From: a virus
Reading direction: 5' to 3' (one strand)
Virus record (IMG/VR): IMGVR_UViG_3300004151_000006
Span: 188,001-252,000 of that record
DNA length: 64,000 nt
Below, piece after piece: positions 28,599 to 37,704 of the stretch. How positions within the stretch are numbered: the stretch's first letter is position 1; each line of letters starts with the position of its first letter. The position numbers and the translations under genes are program-made. A model generated the notes under the pieces. That model ran no database searches. It was given only the letters and a program-made list of their open reading frames with translations, and was not told the origin of the DNA.

Positions 28599-31500
28599 AT
28601 GGAATCCCGTCAGATCGTCAAGCGTGATGGACGTATTGAATCTTGGTCCACACCTCGTATTGGTGATGCTATCTTTAAAGCATTCAAAGCTTCTGGTATC
28701 AAAGATCGAATGATGGCTGATAGACTCGCTAAGAAAGTAGCTGATAAAGTCTTTGAAGATGGTCGTGTCATGGTGGAACAAGAATTCGTACAGGATACAG
28801 TTGAATCTATTTTGATGAAATCGGGATTTGATGAAGTAGCTAGACGGTATATCATTTATCGTGAACAACGTAGAGCTATTCGATCAATGGATACTACATA
28901 CATGCTTGATAGTAAAGAAATTATTGATAGTTATTTAGATGAATCAGATTGGCGTGTAAATGAAAATGCTAATATTGGTATGAGTGTATCTGGTCTTATT
29001 CTTCATATGCAGGGTGAGATGCAGAAAAAATATGTACTCAATAGTGTATATACTAAAGAAATTCGAGAAGCACATATGAATGGGTATTTCCATATACATG
29101 ATTTATCATTCTCACTTGTCGCATACTGCTCAGGATGGTCATTTAGAGATCTCTTATTGGATGGATTTTCTATTAAAAATGCATGCGCTGCAGGACCTGC
29201 AAATCATTTTACTGCTGCACTCGGTCAGTGTGTGAATTTTCTTGGGACTTTACAAAATGAGTGGGCTGGTGCACAAGCATTAAACAATTTTGATACATAT
29301 CTTGCACCATTTATTCGACATGATGGTTTGGATTATGAACAAACTAAACAGGCTATTCAGAATTTTATTCACAGTATTAATACTACTTCTCGTTGGGGAG
29401 GACAATGTCCTTTCACCAATGTCACCATTGATGTAACTTGTCCTGAACATATGAAAAATGAACCCGTGATCATTGGTGGAAAATATCAAGAATCCACCTA
29501 TGGTGAATATCAAACTGAAATGAATATGTTCAATAATGCATTTGTTGAAATTTTAATGAAAGGTGATAATAATGGTTCAATTTTTTCATATCCTATTCCG
29601 ACGTATAATGTTACTAAAGATTTTCCTTGGGAAAGTGAAGTGGTGACCAATGTATTGGGTATGACTGCTAAATACGGTATTCCTTATTTTCAGAATTTTA
29701 TCAATAGTGATCTTGATCCTAAGGATATTCGTAGTATGTGTCCTCTCACTGGTGATACTAAGGTACTAGTCCGATCTACACGTAATTTTACACAAACTGC
29801 GGACATTAAAACAATTTATGAAAGGAGTGTTAAAAATAATTTAGTTTATGAAGTTTGGACACCCGAAGGTTGGTCCTTTGCACGTCCAGTAAAAATGCCC
29901 ATGACAGATGTGTATGAAATTACTCTCAGTAATGGTAGTACAATTAAAATGGGTGAAAATCATCTTCAGCCGGTGCGTGGAATAAATCAACTGGAGATCT
30001 TGTCGGCAAAAGATCTTAAAATGGATATGTGGATTCCGTATAATAAAGATGTAATTCCGAATTATGGCTTAGGAAATTATAGTCTTGGATATGCAGTTGG
30101 TGCTTATCTTGGTGATGGTTCGCTTACCTCTAAAGGTATTCTTTATTCCTTGAATCAAACTACTAAATTAAAGACCGCTTATGAATTGGCTGAAATTTGG
30201 GCATTCTTTGGTTTTAGTTCTAAATTGATTCCTTCTACTGATGGTGAATTGTTAACACTTAGAATTAATGGCCGTCCATGGGATTTAATTTCTGATTATG
30301 TTGGTGGAGATGGTGCTATAACAAAATATATTTCAGATGCAGTGTTTGATACTACTGAAGAATTTAAATTTGGACTTATTGATGGTCTAATGGATACCGA
30401 TGGATCTCGTGAAAAGAAACGTTTATATACTTCTTCTTTGGAACTTGTCAATACACTTAAAACACTCTTTACTCAGCTGGGAAAAAAATGTCGACTGTGT
30501 TCAGTGGATACTCGTGATGGTAGGCTGGGAACTGCGCCAAATTATTGTTTGAGTTTTACAGATAGAACTAGTTATGGTAATATGTTTAATGAAGATTCTG
30601 AATACAATTATTATTCAATTGTTAAAATTGAAAATTTAGGAAAACTTAATAATGAAGAATTGTATTGTTTTGAAGTGGCAAATGCTGATAACTTATTTAT
30701 GTTGGCTGACGGTATGATTACACACAACTGTCGATTGTCTCTTAACCTCAATGAAATTCGTAAGAAGACTGGTGGGTTATTTGGTGCTGGAGATCTGACT
30801 GGTTCAGTTGGTGTAACAACTCTCAATCTTTCTAAATTGGCATATCTTGCTCAAGATGAAAATGAATTTATGGATCTCATTACTGAATATGCTGATTTGG
30901 CTAAAGAATCTCTTGAGATTAAACGTAAATTTGTGAATAAACAATTAGAGTCTGGTCAGATGCCTTGGACTAAGAAATATCTTAAAAATGGATATGGTGG
31001 ACATTTTTCAACTATTGGCATTAATGCTGGACACGAAGCATGCATGAATCTTATTGGTAAAGGCATTGAAACTAAAGAAGGTACTGAACTCATGGTTCGA
31101 GTATTACAGCATCTTAATATACTTACCAAACAGTATCAAGAAGAAACTGGTAATCTCTATAATCTCGAGGCTGCACCTGCAGAAGGAGTAAGCTATCGAT
31201 TGGCTAAACTTGATAGAGAACTTTATGGTAAAAATATTTATATCAGTGGTAATGAAGAAACGCCATACTACACTAATTCTACAAATCTCCCCGTGAACCA
31301 CACCTCTGATGTATTTGAAGCATTGGAACATCAAGATAAATTACAACCTTTATATTCGGGTGGGACAGTTTTTCATTCCTTTTTTGGAGAAGCTATGCCC
31401 GATGTAGAATCAGTAAAAAACTTTCTAATCAAAGCTATGTCTATGACTAAGATTCCATATATTTCTATTACACCCACTTTTAGTATTTGTCCTGAACATA

Positions 31501-31709
31501 AATATATATCTGGTGAACATTTTGAATGTCCCAAATGTGGGTGTGAGACTAGCGTATATTCAAGAATCGTTGGCTATTTCAGAAGTATTTCTCGTTGGAA
31601 TGTTGGAAAAAAACAAGAATTCAAAGAAAGAAAAACATATGATATTGATTATACTGAGTTGAATTCTGAAATGAAAAATAGCACAGTCAACGAAAAGTTG
31701 GAAGTCTAA
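28599..31709 (+). CDS. nrdD: Anaerobic ribonucleoside-triphosphate reductase with intein
   Basis: 1036-residue precursor; start ATG directly after the nrdG stop. Residues about 5-95 form an ATP-cone (VKRDGRIESWSTPRIG). The catalytic ten-stranded barrel follows and is interrupted at Cys381 by a 330-residue intein. The C-terminus has a zinc site (CPEHKYISGEHFECPKCG) and the glycyl radical motif RIVGYFR, with Gly992 of the precursor (Gly662 after splicing). Removing the intein leaves 706 residues, the usual NrdD size, joining RSM to CRLSLNL at the active-site cysteine region. It reduces ribonucleotides to deoxynucleotides without oxygen, using formate as reductant in known members, and supplies phage DNA synthesis. 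It is followed by a terminator and an HNH endonuclease gene. Confidence 0.93.
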   Translation: MESRQIVKRDGRIESWSTPRIGDAIFKAFKASGIKDRMMADRLAKKVADKVFEDGRVMVEQEFVQDTVESILMKSGFDEVARRYIIYREQRRAIRSMDTTYMLDSKEIIDSYLDESDWRVNENANIGMSVSGLILHMQGEMQKKYVLNSVYTKEIREAHMNGYFHIHDLSFSLVAYCSGWSFRDLLLDGFSIKNACAAGPANHFTAALGQCVNFLGTLQNEWAGAQALNNFDTYLAPFIRHDGLDYEQTKQAIQNFIHSINTTSRWGGQCPFTNVTIDVTCPEHMKNEPVIIGGKYQESTYGEYQTEMNMFNNAFVEILMKGDNNGSIFSYPIPTYNVTKDFPWESEVVTNVLGMTAKYGIPYFQNFINSDLDPKDIRSMCPLTGDTKVLVRSTRNFTQTADIKTIYERSVKNNLVYEVWTPEGWSFARPVKMPMTDVYEITLSNGSTIKMGENHLQPVRGINQLEILSAKDLKMDMWIPYNKDVIPNYGLGNYSLGYAVGAYLGDGSLTSKGILYSLNQTTKLKTAYELAEIWAFFGFSSKLIPSTDGELLTLRINGRPWDLISDYVGGDGAITKYISDAVFDTTEEFKFGLIDGLMDTDGSREKKRLYTSSLELVNTLKTLFTQLGKKCRLCSVDTRDGRLGTAPNYCLSFTDRTSYGNMFNEDSEYNYYSIVKIENLGKLNNEELYCFEVANADNLFMLADGMITHNCRLSLNLNEIRKKTGGLFGAGDLTGSVGVTTLNLSKLAYLAQDENEFMDLITEYADLAKESLEIKRKFVNKQLESGQMPWTKKYLKNGYGGHFSTIGINAGHEACMNLIGKGIETKEGTELMVRVLQHLNILTKQYQEETGNLYNLEAAPAEGVSYRLAKLDRELYGKNIYISGNEETPYYTNSTNLPVNHTSDVFEALEHQDKLQPLYSGGTVFHSFFGEAMPDVESVKNFLIKAMSMTKIPYISITPTFSICPEHKYISGEHFECPKCGCETSVYSRIVGYFRSISRWNVGKKQEFKERKTYDIDYTELNSEMKNSTVNEKLEV
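29739..30728 (+). mobile_element. Intein with LAGLIDADG homing endonuclease inside NrdD
   Basis: Residues 381-710 of the NrdD precursor. Block A starts CPLTGDTKVLVR; the block B region has MGENHLQPVRG. Two LAGLIDADG-type helices are visible (YAVGAYLGDGSL near 495 and FGLIDGLMDTDGS near 591). The C-terminal splice blocks read CFEVANADNLFMLADG then THN, followed by the first extein residue Cys711. All residues for protein splicing (Cys1, block B His, terminal His-Asn, Cys+1) are in place and the frame is intact, so it should be active. Insertion in the conserved active-site cysteine region of NrdD is typical intein behaviour. Confidence 0.93.
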
Positions 31710-31713
31710 TATA

Positions 31714-31743
31714 GAGTGGGGTGGGCAGTGGCCCACCCCACTC
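31714..31743 (+). terminator. Hairpin terminator
   Basis: GAGTGGGGTGGGC and its complement with an AGTG loop, directly after the nrdD stop. Confidence 0.82.
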
Positions 31744-31758
31744 CATTTACTTTTTAAA

Positions 31759-31768
31759 CATATATTAT
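31759..31768 (+). promoter_or_regulatory. CATATATTAT promoter-like box
   Basis: AAACATATATTATT contains TATATTAT, one base from the TATATTAC core. It lies 15 bases after the terminator and about 40 bases before the HNH gene start. Confidence 0.5.
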
Positions 31769-31809
31769 TTTAATGTATCCATAACTAAAATTCCTGGAGG
31801 AATTTGTAT

Positions 31810-33312
31810 ATGCGGGCTATTTATAATGAAGATATGGATTTCTTTGATAAATCCATATCTGATGAACAGTGGTTTCTCAATAAAATTTTAGAAGGAAGAT
31901 TTGAATTATTAGAAAATGATACGGTGATCTATGATAAAGTAAGAAATACTCACAGAAAACCTGGAATAAAACATAATGGTGATACTCCATCCGTCCGGTA
32001 TAAAGTGTATGATATTAAAATTGCATCCCCACAACGTGGTAAGAGATCAATTTATCTTCATAAATTTGTATTTATATTTTATACAAAAAATATAGTACTA
32101 AAAAATACTTATTTAAAGTTTAAAGATGGGAATATTGGGAATACAAGTTTTGATAATTTGGAATTAGTATATAAACGAAAAGAAAATGATGATTTTTATA
32201 ATGATGAAATTTCTGCAAAGCAATGGTTTTATTCTGAAATTATAAAAGATCGTTTTGTATTATCTGAAAATGATACTAAAATATACGATAAGGTGCGAGA
32301 TAAATATGTCATACCTGGAGAATTTTCAATTTATTATAAAGACAATAAACGCAAAAAGAATTATCTTCGGTATTGCGTTGATTCTAGTATTCCGTATTAT
32401 AAAGAACGGTATATTCAATTGCATCAATTCGTTTGGATGTATTATCATAAACAATTGATACCTGAAGGACATGAGGTACACCATAAAGACGAAGATAAAC
32501 ACAATAATTGGCATGGAAATTTAGAACTGATATCTAATTTTGACCACATGCGACATCACAACAACAGTACAGAACGTCGACAAAAATTGACATCTCCTGA
32601 AAGTATAGCTCGACAAGTGAAACATAGACTATTATATCGAATGTTAAAACATAAGTATTGTTTTTCTGAAAAGAAGCTTTGTAGTAAGTGTAAAAGGTTA
32701 TTACCATTTATACGTTTTGATAAAGCAAACGAACAAAATTATATTTTAAAGTTAGAATCACTATGTAAAGAATGTAAATATATTTTATATGGGGACAATA
32801 AAAAGAACATAGACCGCTATCAATTCCCATCCGGGGTTTTATCAGATAAAATTGTTCTTGATATAAGATTTTTATTTAACATTGTAAATCAATCTTTCTA
32901 TCTTGTACAAAAGAAGTATCCTAACATTTCTAAACAAGATCTTAAAGATATCATTCTAGGTAATACATACACTCACATAGATACACTTCATGGTATCCAC
33001 GATACTCCTTATAGAAATGAAAAATATATCAATCAAATTGAACACTGTCATATACAACATGCATACAAACAGGCTGATTTCACTCCAGAAGAGTTATCCA
33101 AGATCTATGGAAGATCATTAAATGAAATTATCTATGTACTTACCGTAGGAAGGTATAGACCAGAAATAGAAATGGTAATGGATGTGCAGAAGTATGTGAA
33201 ACTATATAACGGGATATATACACAGCGTGAAGAATATATAATTGATTTCAATAAACTCAAGGAACGTGATATTAGTATCCCCACCAATGTGGTAGCTGGT
33301 GAATTAGTTTAA
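31810..33312 (+). CDS. HNH homing endonuclease-like protein with duplicated domain
   Basis: 500 residues; CTGGAGGAATTTGTAT before ATG 31810. Two related units lie in tandem. The first (DKSISDEQWFLNKILEGRFE...YDKVR) lacks the HNH histidines. The second (NDEISAKQWFYSEIIKDRFV...YDKVR) ends in EGHEVHHKDEDKHNNWHGNL and ISNFDHMRHHNN, a full HNH nuclease signature. A Cys4 zinc-finger-like pair (CSKCKRLL...CKECKYIL) follows, with a 150-residue C-terminal region that may bind DNA. Free-standing HNH enzymes in phages are mobile and nick or cut genes lacking them. Its location right after the intein-containing nrdD, and the intron in the beta-subunit gene, make a homing role plausible. The same N-terminal unit starts the gene at 63868. 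Confidence 0.83.
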   Translation: MRAIYNEDMDFFDKSISDEQWFLNKILEGRFELLENDTVIYDKVRNTHRKPGIKHNGDTPSVRYKVYDIKIASPQRGKRSIYLHKFVFIFYTKNIVLKNTYLKFKDGNIGNTSFDNLELVYKRKENDDFYNDEISAKQWFYSEIIKDRFVLSENDTKIYDKVRDKYVIPGEFSIYYKDNKRKKNYLRYCVDSSIPYYKERYIQLHQFVWMYYHKQLIPEGHEVHHKDEDKHNNWHGNLELISNFDHMRHHNNSTERRQKLTSPESIARQVKHRLLYRMLKHKYCFSEKKLCSKCKRLLPFIRFDKANEQNYILKLESLCKECKYILYGDNKKNIDRYQFPSGVLSDKIVLDIRFLFNIVNQSFYLVQKKYPNISKQDLKDIILGNTYTHIDTLHGIHDTPYRNEKYINQIEHCHIQHAYKQADFTPEELSKIYGRSLNEIIYVLTVGRYRPEIEMVMDVQKYVKLYNGIYTQREEYIIDFNKLKERDISIPTNVVAGELV

Positions 33313-33328
33313 GTATAATAGTATTACT

Positions 33329-33364
33329 ACTATCACACACCCGGATATCCGGGTGTGTGATAGT
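33329..33364 (+). terminator. Hairpin terminator
   Basis: A perfect 36-base palindrome with 18-base arms beginning ACTATCACACACCC, just after the HNH gene. Confidence 0.8.
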
Positions 33365-33444
33365 CCCTAATGCTGTTCATTATCATTTAAAAAATATATT
33401 AGTCATTTGTTGGGTACTAAATTTTCAACTCAGAGGTGGGGTGT

Positions 33445-34044
33445 ATGTCATTGAGTAAGTTAACTAGAGATTGGTTATGGTCTATGTTTATTGCAAGAAT
33501 ATTCTTTGCCTATTCATATACCATTTCTACGGTGTATCTTTGGAATCATTTGGAGTCTAAACATAACGCAGTAGCTGGTATATTGGCTGCAGGATTTGGT
33601 ACTGTTGCATCACAATTTTGTTTAAATGGTCGCATCCGGACATGTATCCTAAAACATGGGATATCACTCTTACTGATAATAACAGCCATTGATGCTGGAA
33701 CAGAATTGTTCTTATTGGTGAGTCCATTTACTAAGTTGATTGGGGATGTGATAGCTGGGCCATTTACATATCAGATCCTCAAGATGTTGGTGTTGGAACG
33801 TAAAAATGTTATCTATCAAAATCCTGAAGATCGTATCTTGTTTGATGTAAAATTTGATAAATACACCAATTTGGCCTTGGTGGTTGGATGTGTTGGGGTA
33901 TTGTGTTATTCTCCAGATATTGAAGTAGTGGTAGGTATCTCTGTGTTAGCAAATGTGCTACAATTTGGGTTAATGGTTTGGAGATTTAAACTATGTGATA
34001 GATACATGTGTCACCATGGATTGGAATTTGCCATAACACGGTAG
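33445..34044 (+). CDS. Multi-pass membrane protein
   Basis: 199 residues; GAGGTGGGGTGT before ATG 33445 excludes an upstream GTG. Five to six hydrophobic helices are visible (for example FIARIFFAYSYTISTVYLW, AVAGILAAGFGTVASQF, ISLLLIITAIDAGTELFLLV and LALVVGCVGVLCY). An inner-membrane location is expected. No family is recognised. It is a single-gene unit bounded by terminators on both sides. Confidence 0.75.
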   Translation: MSLSKLTRDWLWSMFIARIFFAYSYTISTVYLWNHLESKHNAVAGILAAGFGTVASQFCLNGRIRTCILKHGISLLLIITAIDAGTELFLLVSPFTKLIGDVIAGPFTYQILKMLVLERKNVIYQNPEDRILFDVKFDKYTNLALVVGCVGVLCYSPDIEVVVGISVLANVLQFGLMVWRFKLCDRYMCHHGLEFAITR

Positions 34045-34052
34045 ATGATGTG

Positions 34053-34078
34053 GTGGGTGGGGGATATCCCCCACCCAC
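34053..34078 (+). terminator. Hairpin terminator
   Basis: GTGGGTGGGGGAT followed by its exact complement; a T-run occurs about 15 bases downstream. Confidence 0.82.
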
Positions 34079-34197
34079 AATGATGGGGTATTTATTTTTT
34101 TTTATAATGCCGATTGCATAACTAATCTATTTAGTTTATAGTCTGAAATTATATATGTCCTAAATCTAATATAGTCCAAATGATATGGGAGGACATC

Positions 34198-34560
34198 ATG
34201 ATTAGATTTATATTCAGATTGCATATAAGATGTAATAATCAATGCTTGATAGTGGAAGATACATTGGAAGAATTTTGTAAAGCATATTTAAATCATACTG
34301 ATGAATCATTAAAAGAATATAAAGAAAAACATTGGACTGATTTTGGACAAAGCCTGTTCAATGATTTTATTTTAAAGTTAAGAACAAACAATGGAATGTA
34401 TACTGGATCTCAATCTCATCACTTAAAGGTATATCATTTAGAATTATTCACTATTAGACAATATGAAGAATATCGACTTAACAAGATTGCTGAAGAATTT
34501 ATACCACCAACCAATGTTTCAAAATTGTGGGATGATGCACCCACACAGGAGGAATCATAA
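34198..34560 (+). CDS. Unknown protein, 120 aa
   Basis: GGGAGG before the ATG at 34198 sets the start. Small alpha/beta protein with an acidic C-terminus; no recognised motif. Its stop overlaps the next start by one base (TAATG), so the two are translationally coupled. The 119 bases between the preceding terminator and this gene are AT-rich without a clear promoter box. Confidence 0.7.
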   Translation: MIRFIFRLHIRCNNQCLIVEDTLEEFCKAYLNHTDESLKEYKEKHWTDFGQSLFNDFILKLRTNNGMYTGSQSHHLKVYHLELFTIRQYEEYRLNKIAEEFIPPTNVSKLWDDAPTQEES

Positions 34561-35051
34561 TGACTACAGATAAACATCCCACAGTCCAAATGTTTGAAAC
34601 ATCTGATGCTACTATGACCAATGCACCCAATGGGTATCTCATCATCCGTGAAAAAGAAAGCGGTAGTCTCACTGTACAGTGGTTTAATCCTGGTACTGAA
34701 AAAGAATTGTTTCAGATGATGAAAGAAGAAGTATTGAAACATATTAAAAAGGGTAATCGTATCTTGTCTGGTGGAAAATATCAAATTTGGGGTGTAGCCA
34801 CTAAGAGTTTTAAAATGTATAATCTCAATTTAAATGTCCCCAGTGGGATTGTTCCAATTGATCATAGTGTTAATCTTATTCCTAAGAAAGATGATATCTT
34901 GAAATTGAATCAACATGTTGGTGACATTATACGGAATAATGTATTCAGTAGCAATGATGAAGATTTTCAATCAGACCTCGATACTTTGAAAGTGATCATT
35001 GATAATCACCAAAAAGATGCTAAATTTATGATAGGTCTGTCGGAAGAATAA
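34560..35051 (+). CDS. Unknown protein, 163 aa
   Basis: AGGAGGAATCATA before the ATG. N-terminal beta-rich part (GYLIIREKESGSLTVQWF) and an acidic helical C-terminus; no known family. Middle gene of a three-gene operon. Confidence 0.75.
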   Translation: MTTDKHPTVQMFETSDATMTNAPNGYLIIREKESGSLTVQWFNPGTEKELFQMMKEEVLKHIKKGNRILSGGKYQIWGVATKSFKMYNLNLNVPSGIVPIDHSVNLIPKKDDILKLNQHVGDIIRNNVFSSNDEDFQSDLDTLKVIIDNHQKDAKFMIGLSEE

Positions 35052-35055
35052 ATCT

Positions 35056-35787
35056 ATGATATTAACAAATCTTACAAAAAATCCATGTATTCAATGTGAT
35101 CATTGGAAACGTACGAAATATAATAAAGGTATTAGTATATCAGAATTTGGATCATGTGCTTCAAATAGAGTGATCAATCTTACTAAAGATGCGGATATAA
35201 AAGATATTTTTGCTCCAGGATCATTGCAGTATATCGGTATCTCTTCAGATAACGATTGTGAAGTATTGCTTCGTACTCATGCATGGTTTGGTTGTAGTAA
35301 TTATGGGCTTATCAATGGTGATGAAAATAGAAATATGATTAATTGTGTTACTAGATACCCGAGACTGTTTGAAGATAGCATCATTAAACGTGAATTGTTA
35401 AATGGTGTGATGTATAAGTATCTTTATGCTGAAAAGAATAGAGCTGTAGTAAATTTTCAAGATAATGTGGTCATTGAATTTCATGTCCTGAAAGAAGATT
35501 GTGGTCCAAAAGAATATGAATTATTTTTAAAGATGCTTGATGAATGGAAACAAGCCACACATATCTTTACACCAGAAGAATTGAATAATGAAGAAAATAT
35601 AGAACAAGAAAAAAATAGACCATACAACACCATGGGTTTATCGTATTTTATTAAACATATTGCAGAACCCAAATATGCCTTAGATATATATGATCTTAAA
35701 CTTACAGAATACTATCTAGAAAGTAAGTACAATCAGCAACTCCTTTTTGTACGGCTTGAAGGTATCTTTGGTGGATGCAATTCGTGA
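35056..35787 (+). CDS. Unknown Cys-rich protein, 243 aa
   Basis: Starts 4 bases after the previous stop; only a weak binding site (GGAAGAATAAATCT), so coupling to the upstream gene is likely. The N-terminus has a possible metal site: CIQCDHW, GSCAS and HAWFGCSN place four cysteines with a CxxC pair within 80 residues. The rest is alpha/beta without a known motif. It ends the operon before a palindromic terminator. Confidence 0.72.
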   Translation: MILTNLTKNPCIQCDHWKRTKYNKGISISEFGSCASNRVINLTKDADIKDIFAPGSLQYIGISSDNDCEVLLRTHAWFGCSNYGLINGDENRNMINCVTRYPRLFEDSIIKRELLNGVMYKYLYAEKNRAVVNFQDNVVIEFHVLKEDCGPKEYELFLKMLDEWKQATHIFTPEELNNEENIEQEKNRPYNTMGLSYFIKHIAEPKYALDIYDLKLTEYYLESKYNQQLLFVRLEGIFGGCNS

Positions 35788-35791
35788 TAGG

Positions 35792-35817
35792 TGGGTGTAC
35801 CCCATGGGGTACACCCA
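35792..35817 (+). terminator. Hairpin terminator
   Basis: A perfect 26-base palindrome beginning TGGGTGTACCCCA. Confidence 0.8.
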
Positions 35818-35827
35818 TCATCATGTT

Positions 35828-35840
35828 AAATATATATTAC
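35828..35840 (+). promoter_or_regulatory. AAATATATATTAC promoter-like box
   Basis: AAATATATATTAC includes an exact TATATTAC core, 11 bases after the terminator and 45 bases before the next start codon. Confidence 0.62.
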
Positions 35841-35884
35841 TTTTATGAATCAGTAATTTATTTCAACTCTATGGAGGAAAGACT

Positions 35885-36262
35885 ATGGTTAATCAAGAAG
35901 AGAATGTGTTGAGTCCGGATGAACAATATAGAAAAGATATTATCACCTTTGTTAAATTATTATGTGATCAGAAAAAATTACTTACTTTTAATTTTACATA
36001 TACCCTTGGTGTGGATGATTCTAATGTAAATGAAATTTTAGAATTTGTTTCTAAGGTACCAGATTCACTTAAAGAAATGTTTCAGATTGATATCTTAGAA
36101 GAAAATTGTCACAAAAGAAAAAAAGATGATGTGGATATTCATACAGGACAATGGTGCATGGCCAATATGGAGACACTTTTTAACTATGTGAGTAAGTGTC
36201 AACAGGAAATGAATGATACAATTATTGCTATGTTAGAAACTATTGCTGTGGAACATAGGTGA
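35885..36262 (+). CDS. Unknown protein, 125 aa
   Basis: TGGAGGAAAGACT before the ATG. Acidic, helical protein with one short basic patch (HKRKKDD); no membrane segment or known motif. First gene after a promoter-like box and head of a run of five or more small genes reading to 37905. Confidence 0.72.
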   Translation: MVNQEENVLSPDEQYRKDIITFVKLLCDQKKLLTFNFTYTLGVDDSNVNEILEFVSKVPDSLKEMFQIDILEENCHKRKKDDVDIHTGQWCMANMETLFNYVSKCQQEMNDTIIAMLETIAVEHR

Positions 36263-36297
36263 TCTAAACTTAAAGTTGTTCATTAAAGGAGAACCCC

Positions 36298-36687
36298 ATG
36301 GCAGAACAACTTATCGTTCGATTGACTGGTATCATTGACGATAGTGCAGTGGTGCTGGACTTTACTATTGAAGATCTATTAAAACGTATGTGTGAATTTA
36401 CTGATGATTATATTCTTGAATCAAAAGCTGAGCATGATGATGGTTGGAATATGTTAGCCACTCTTACACTATGCAATGGTTTTAAAAAGAGACCATTGAT
36501 GGTACTAAGTCACAGACATATACCAGATCCAATTCCATCTGATCAAGTGGGTGAATATGTTAAAAATTTCTTTATTTATGAACTGCTGATGTTTATCCAT
36601 GATGAATCTGAAGAATCTTTACGTAAAGATGATATATGGTGTATTGTACGATTCCCGCATCATAAGGAGAATCCATATGTCCAATAA
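36298..36687 (+). CDS. Unknown protein, 129 aa
   Basis: AAGGAGAACCCC before the ATG. Alternating strands and helices, acidic; contains HRHIPDP and a C-terminal VRFPHHKENP stretch but nothing diagnostic. It overlaps the next gene by 11 bases. Confidence 0.72.
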   Translation: MAEQLIVRLTGIIDDSAVVLDFTIEDLLKRMCEFTDDYILESKAEHDDGWNMLATLTLCNGFKKRPLMVLSHRHIPDPIPSDQVGEYVKNFFIYELLMFIHDESEESLRKDDIWCIVRFPHHKENPYVQ

Positions 36688-37222
36688 AAGACATCTCATG
36701 CTTAGAGATAGAGCTGTTGGTAATAGCTTTGCTTTAGTATATTCTGCATCAGTAGATAAACATAAAAGTGATTATGAATTTTATTGTGCTGCACAAGAAG
36801 AATTGGAAATGATGAGAAAGTTTCCGACTGTAGTCACTTGTATGTTTACAACAAAGATAATGAGCTTATGTGAAGAAGCTCCAGATACTCCATGGAAAAA
36901 ATATACTCAAGGTATGCGTGAACACTTTATCATTTATCCCGATGTAAAGACTATTCATGTTTTTGATAATATTGGATATCATAAAGATTGGTTTAGTGAT
37001 ATCACAAAATGTATTTATACTTTGAATAAAAATGGCATTGCTTATTATGTTGATTATTTGGATTGTCCAAATTACATTGATGAGTTACAAGAACGTTTTC
37101 ATATTCTAGATAACTATTTTGAATCTTTAGAAGCTAGATGGAGTGATGTGCATGATCCCTGTGACTTGAGTGATAAGTTTGAAGTATCTGATATTCAACG
37201 TATCTTAGGTGAAATAGAATGA
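36677..37222 (+). CDS. Unknown protein, 181 aa
   Basis: AAGGAGAATCCAT before ATG 36677 sets the start inside the end of the upstream gene; an earlier in-frame ATG at 36599 has no site. Mixed alpha/beta with a helical C-terminus; no recognisable motif. It overlaps the next gene by four bases (ATGA), so it is coupled. Confidence 0.72.
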   Translation: MSNKRHLMLRDRAVGNSFALVYSASVDKHKSDYEFYCAAQEELEMMRKFPTVVTCMFTTKIMSLCEEAPDTPWKKYTQGMREHFIIYPDVKTIHVFDNIGYHKDWFSDITKCIYTLNKNGIAYYVDYLDCPNYIDELQERFHILDNYFESLEARWSDVHDPCDLSDKFEVSDIQRILGEIE

Positions 37223-37683
37223 ATAATAATGATACACATAGTGAAATGGTTCCAGCATATTGGGATAATTTATATGATACACTCTTTAGACCTAAGATAT
37301 TAGAAGTCTATCATGATTGTTGTGAAGAACTTGAATTGGAGATCTTTCCAAGTGAAATATGCAAAAAGTTAAATGATACCATGAAATTATTAGAATATAC
37401 TGCAGTACTTGGGATTGCTACATATCTAGATAGAATGGATAAACAAATAAAATATACTAAAGATATTAATTTCATCATGCCTGGTTGGTTATCATTTATT
37501 GGTGCTACAAATAAAGAAGATTATCCATCAAATACATATATCCTTTCAATAAATATTGTGAGTAAAGATATGCTAGAACATATATTTGTAACTGTGAGTA
37601 TGGAATTTTATAAAGGTAGATCTGATGGTATGATGGAATTAGTCACCACACTTTATGAAGTTGTACCAGAATACGTCCAATAG
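37219..37683 (+). CDS. Unknown protein, 154 aa
   Basis: Start overlaps the previous stop (ATGA). Acidic N-terminal helices with two adjacent cysteines (DCCEELELE) and a beta-rich second half; no known family. Confidence 0.72.
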   Translation: MNNNDTHSEMVPAYWDNLYDTLFRPKILEVYHDCCEELELEIFPSEICKKLNDTMKLLEYTAVLGIATYLDRMDKQIKYTKDINFIMPGWLSFIGATNKEDYPSNTYILSINIVSKDMLEHIFVTVSMEFYKGRSDGMMELVTTLYEVVPEYVQ

Positions 37684-37704
37684 AATTTAAAAGTTAATAT
37701 CAAT

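Noticed and set aside
33313-34197. tRNA genes in intergenic gaps
   Set aside because: Gaps throughout the window are shorter than 260 bases apart from the intron, and hold terminators, promoter boxes and leaders; no cloverleaf with a T-loop GTTCRA pattern was found. The GTTCAACGAC at 46078 is the intron R element.
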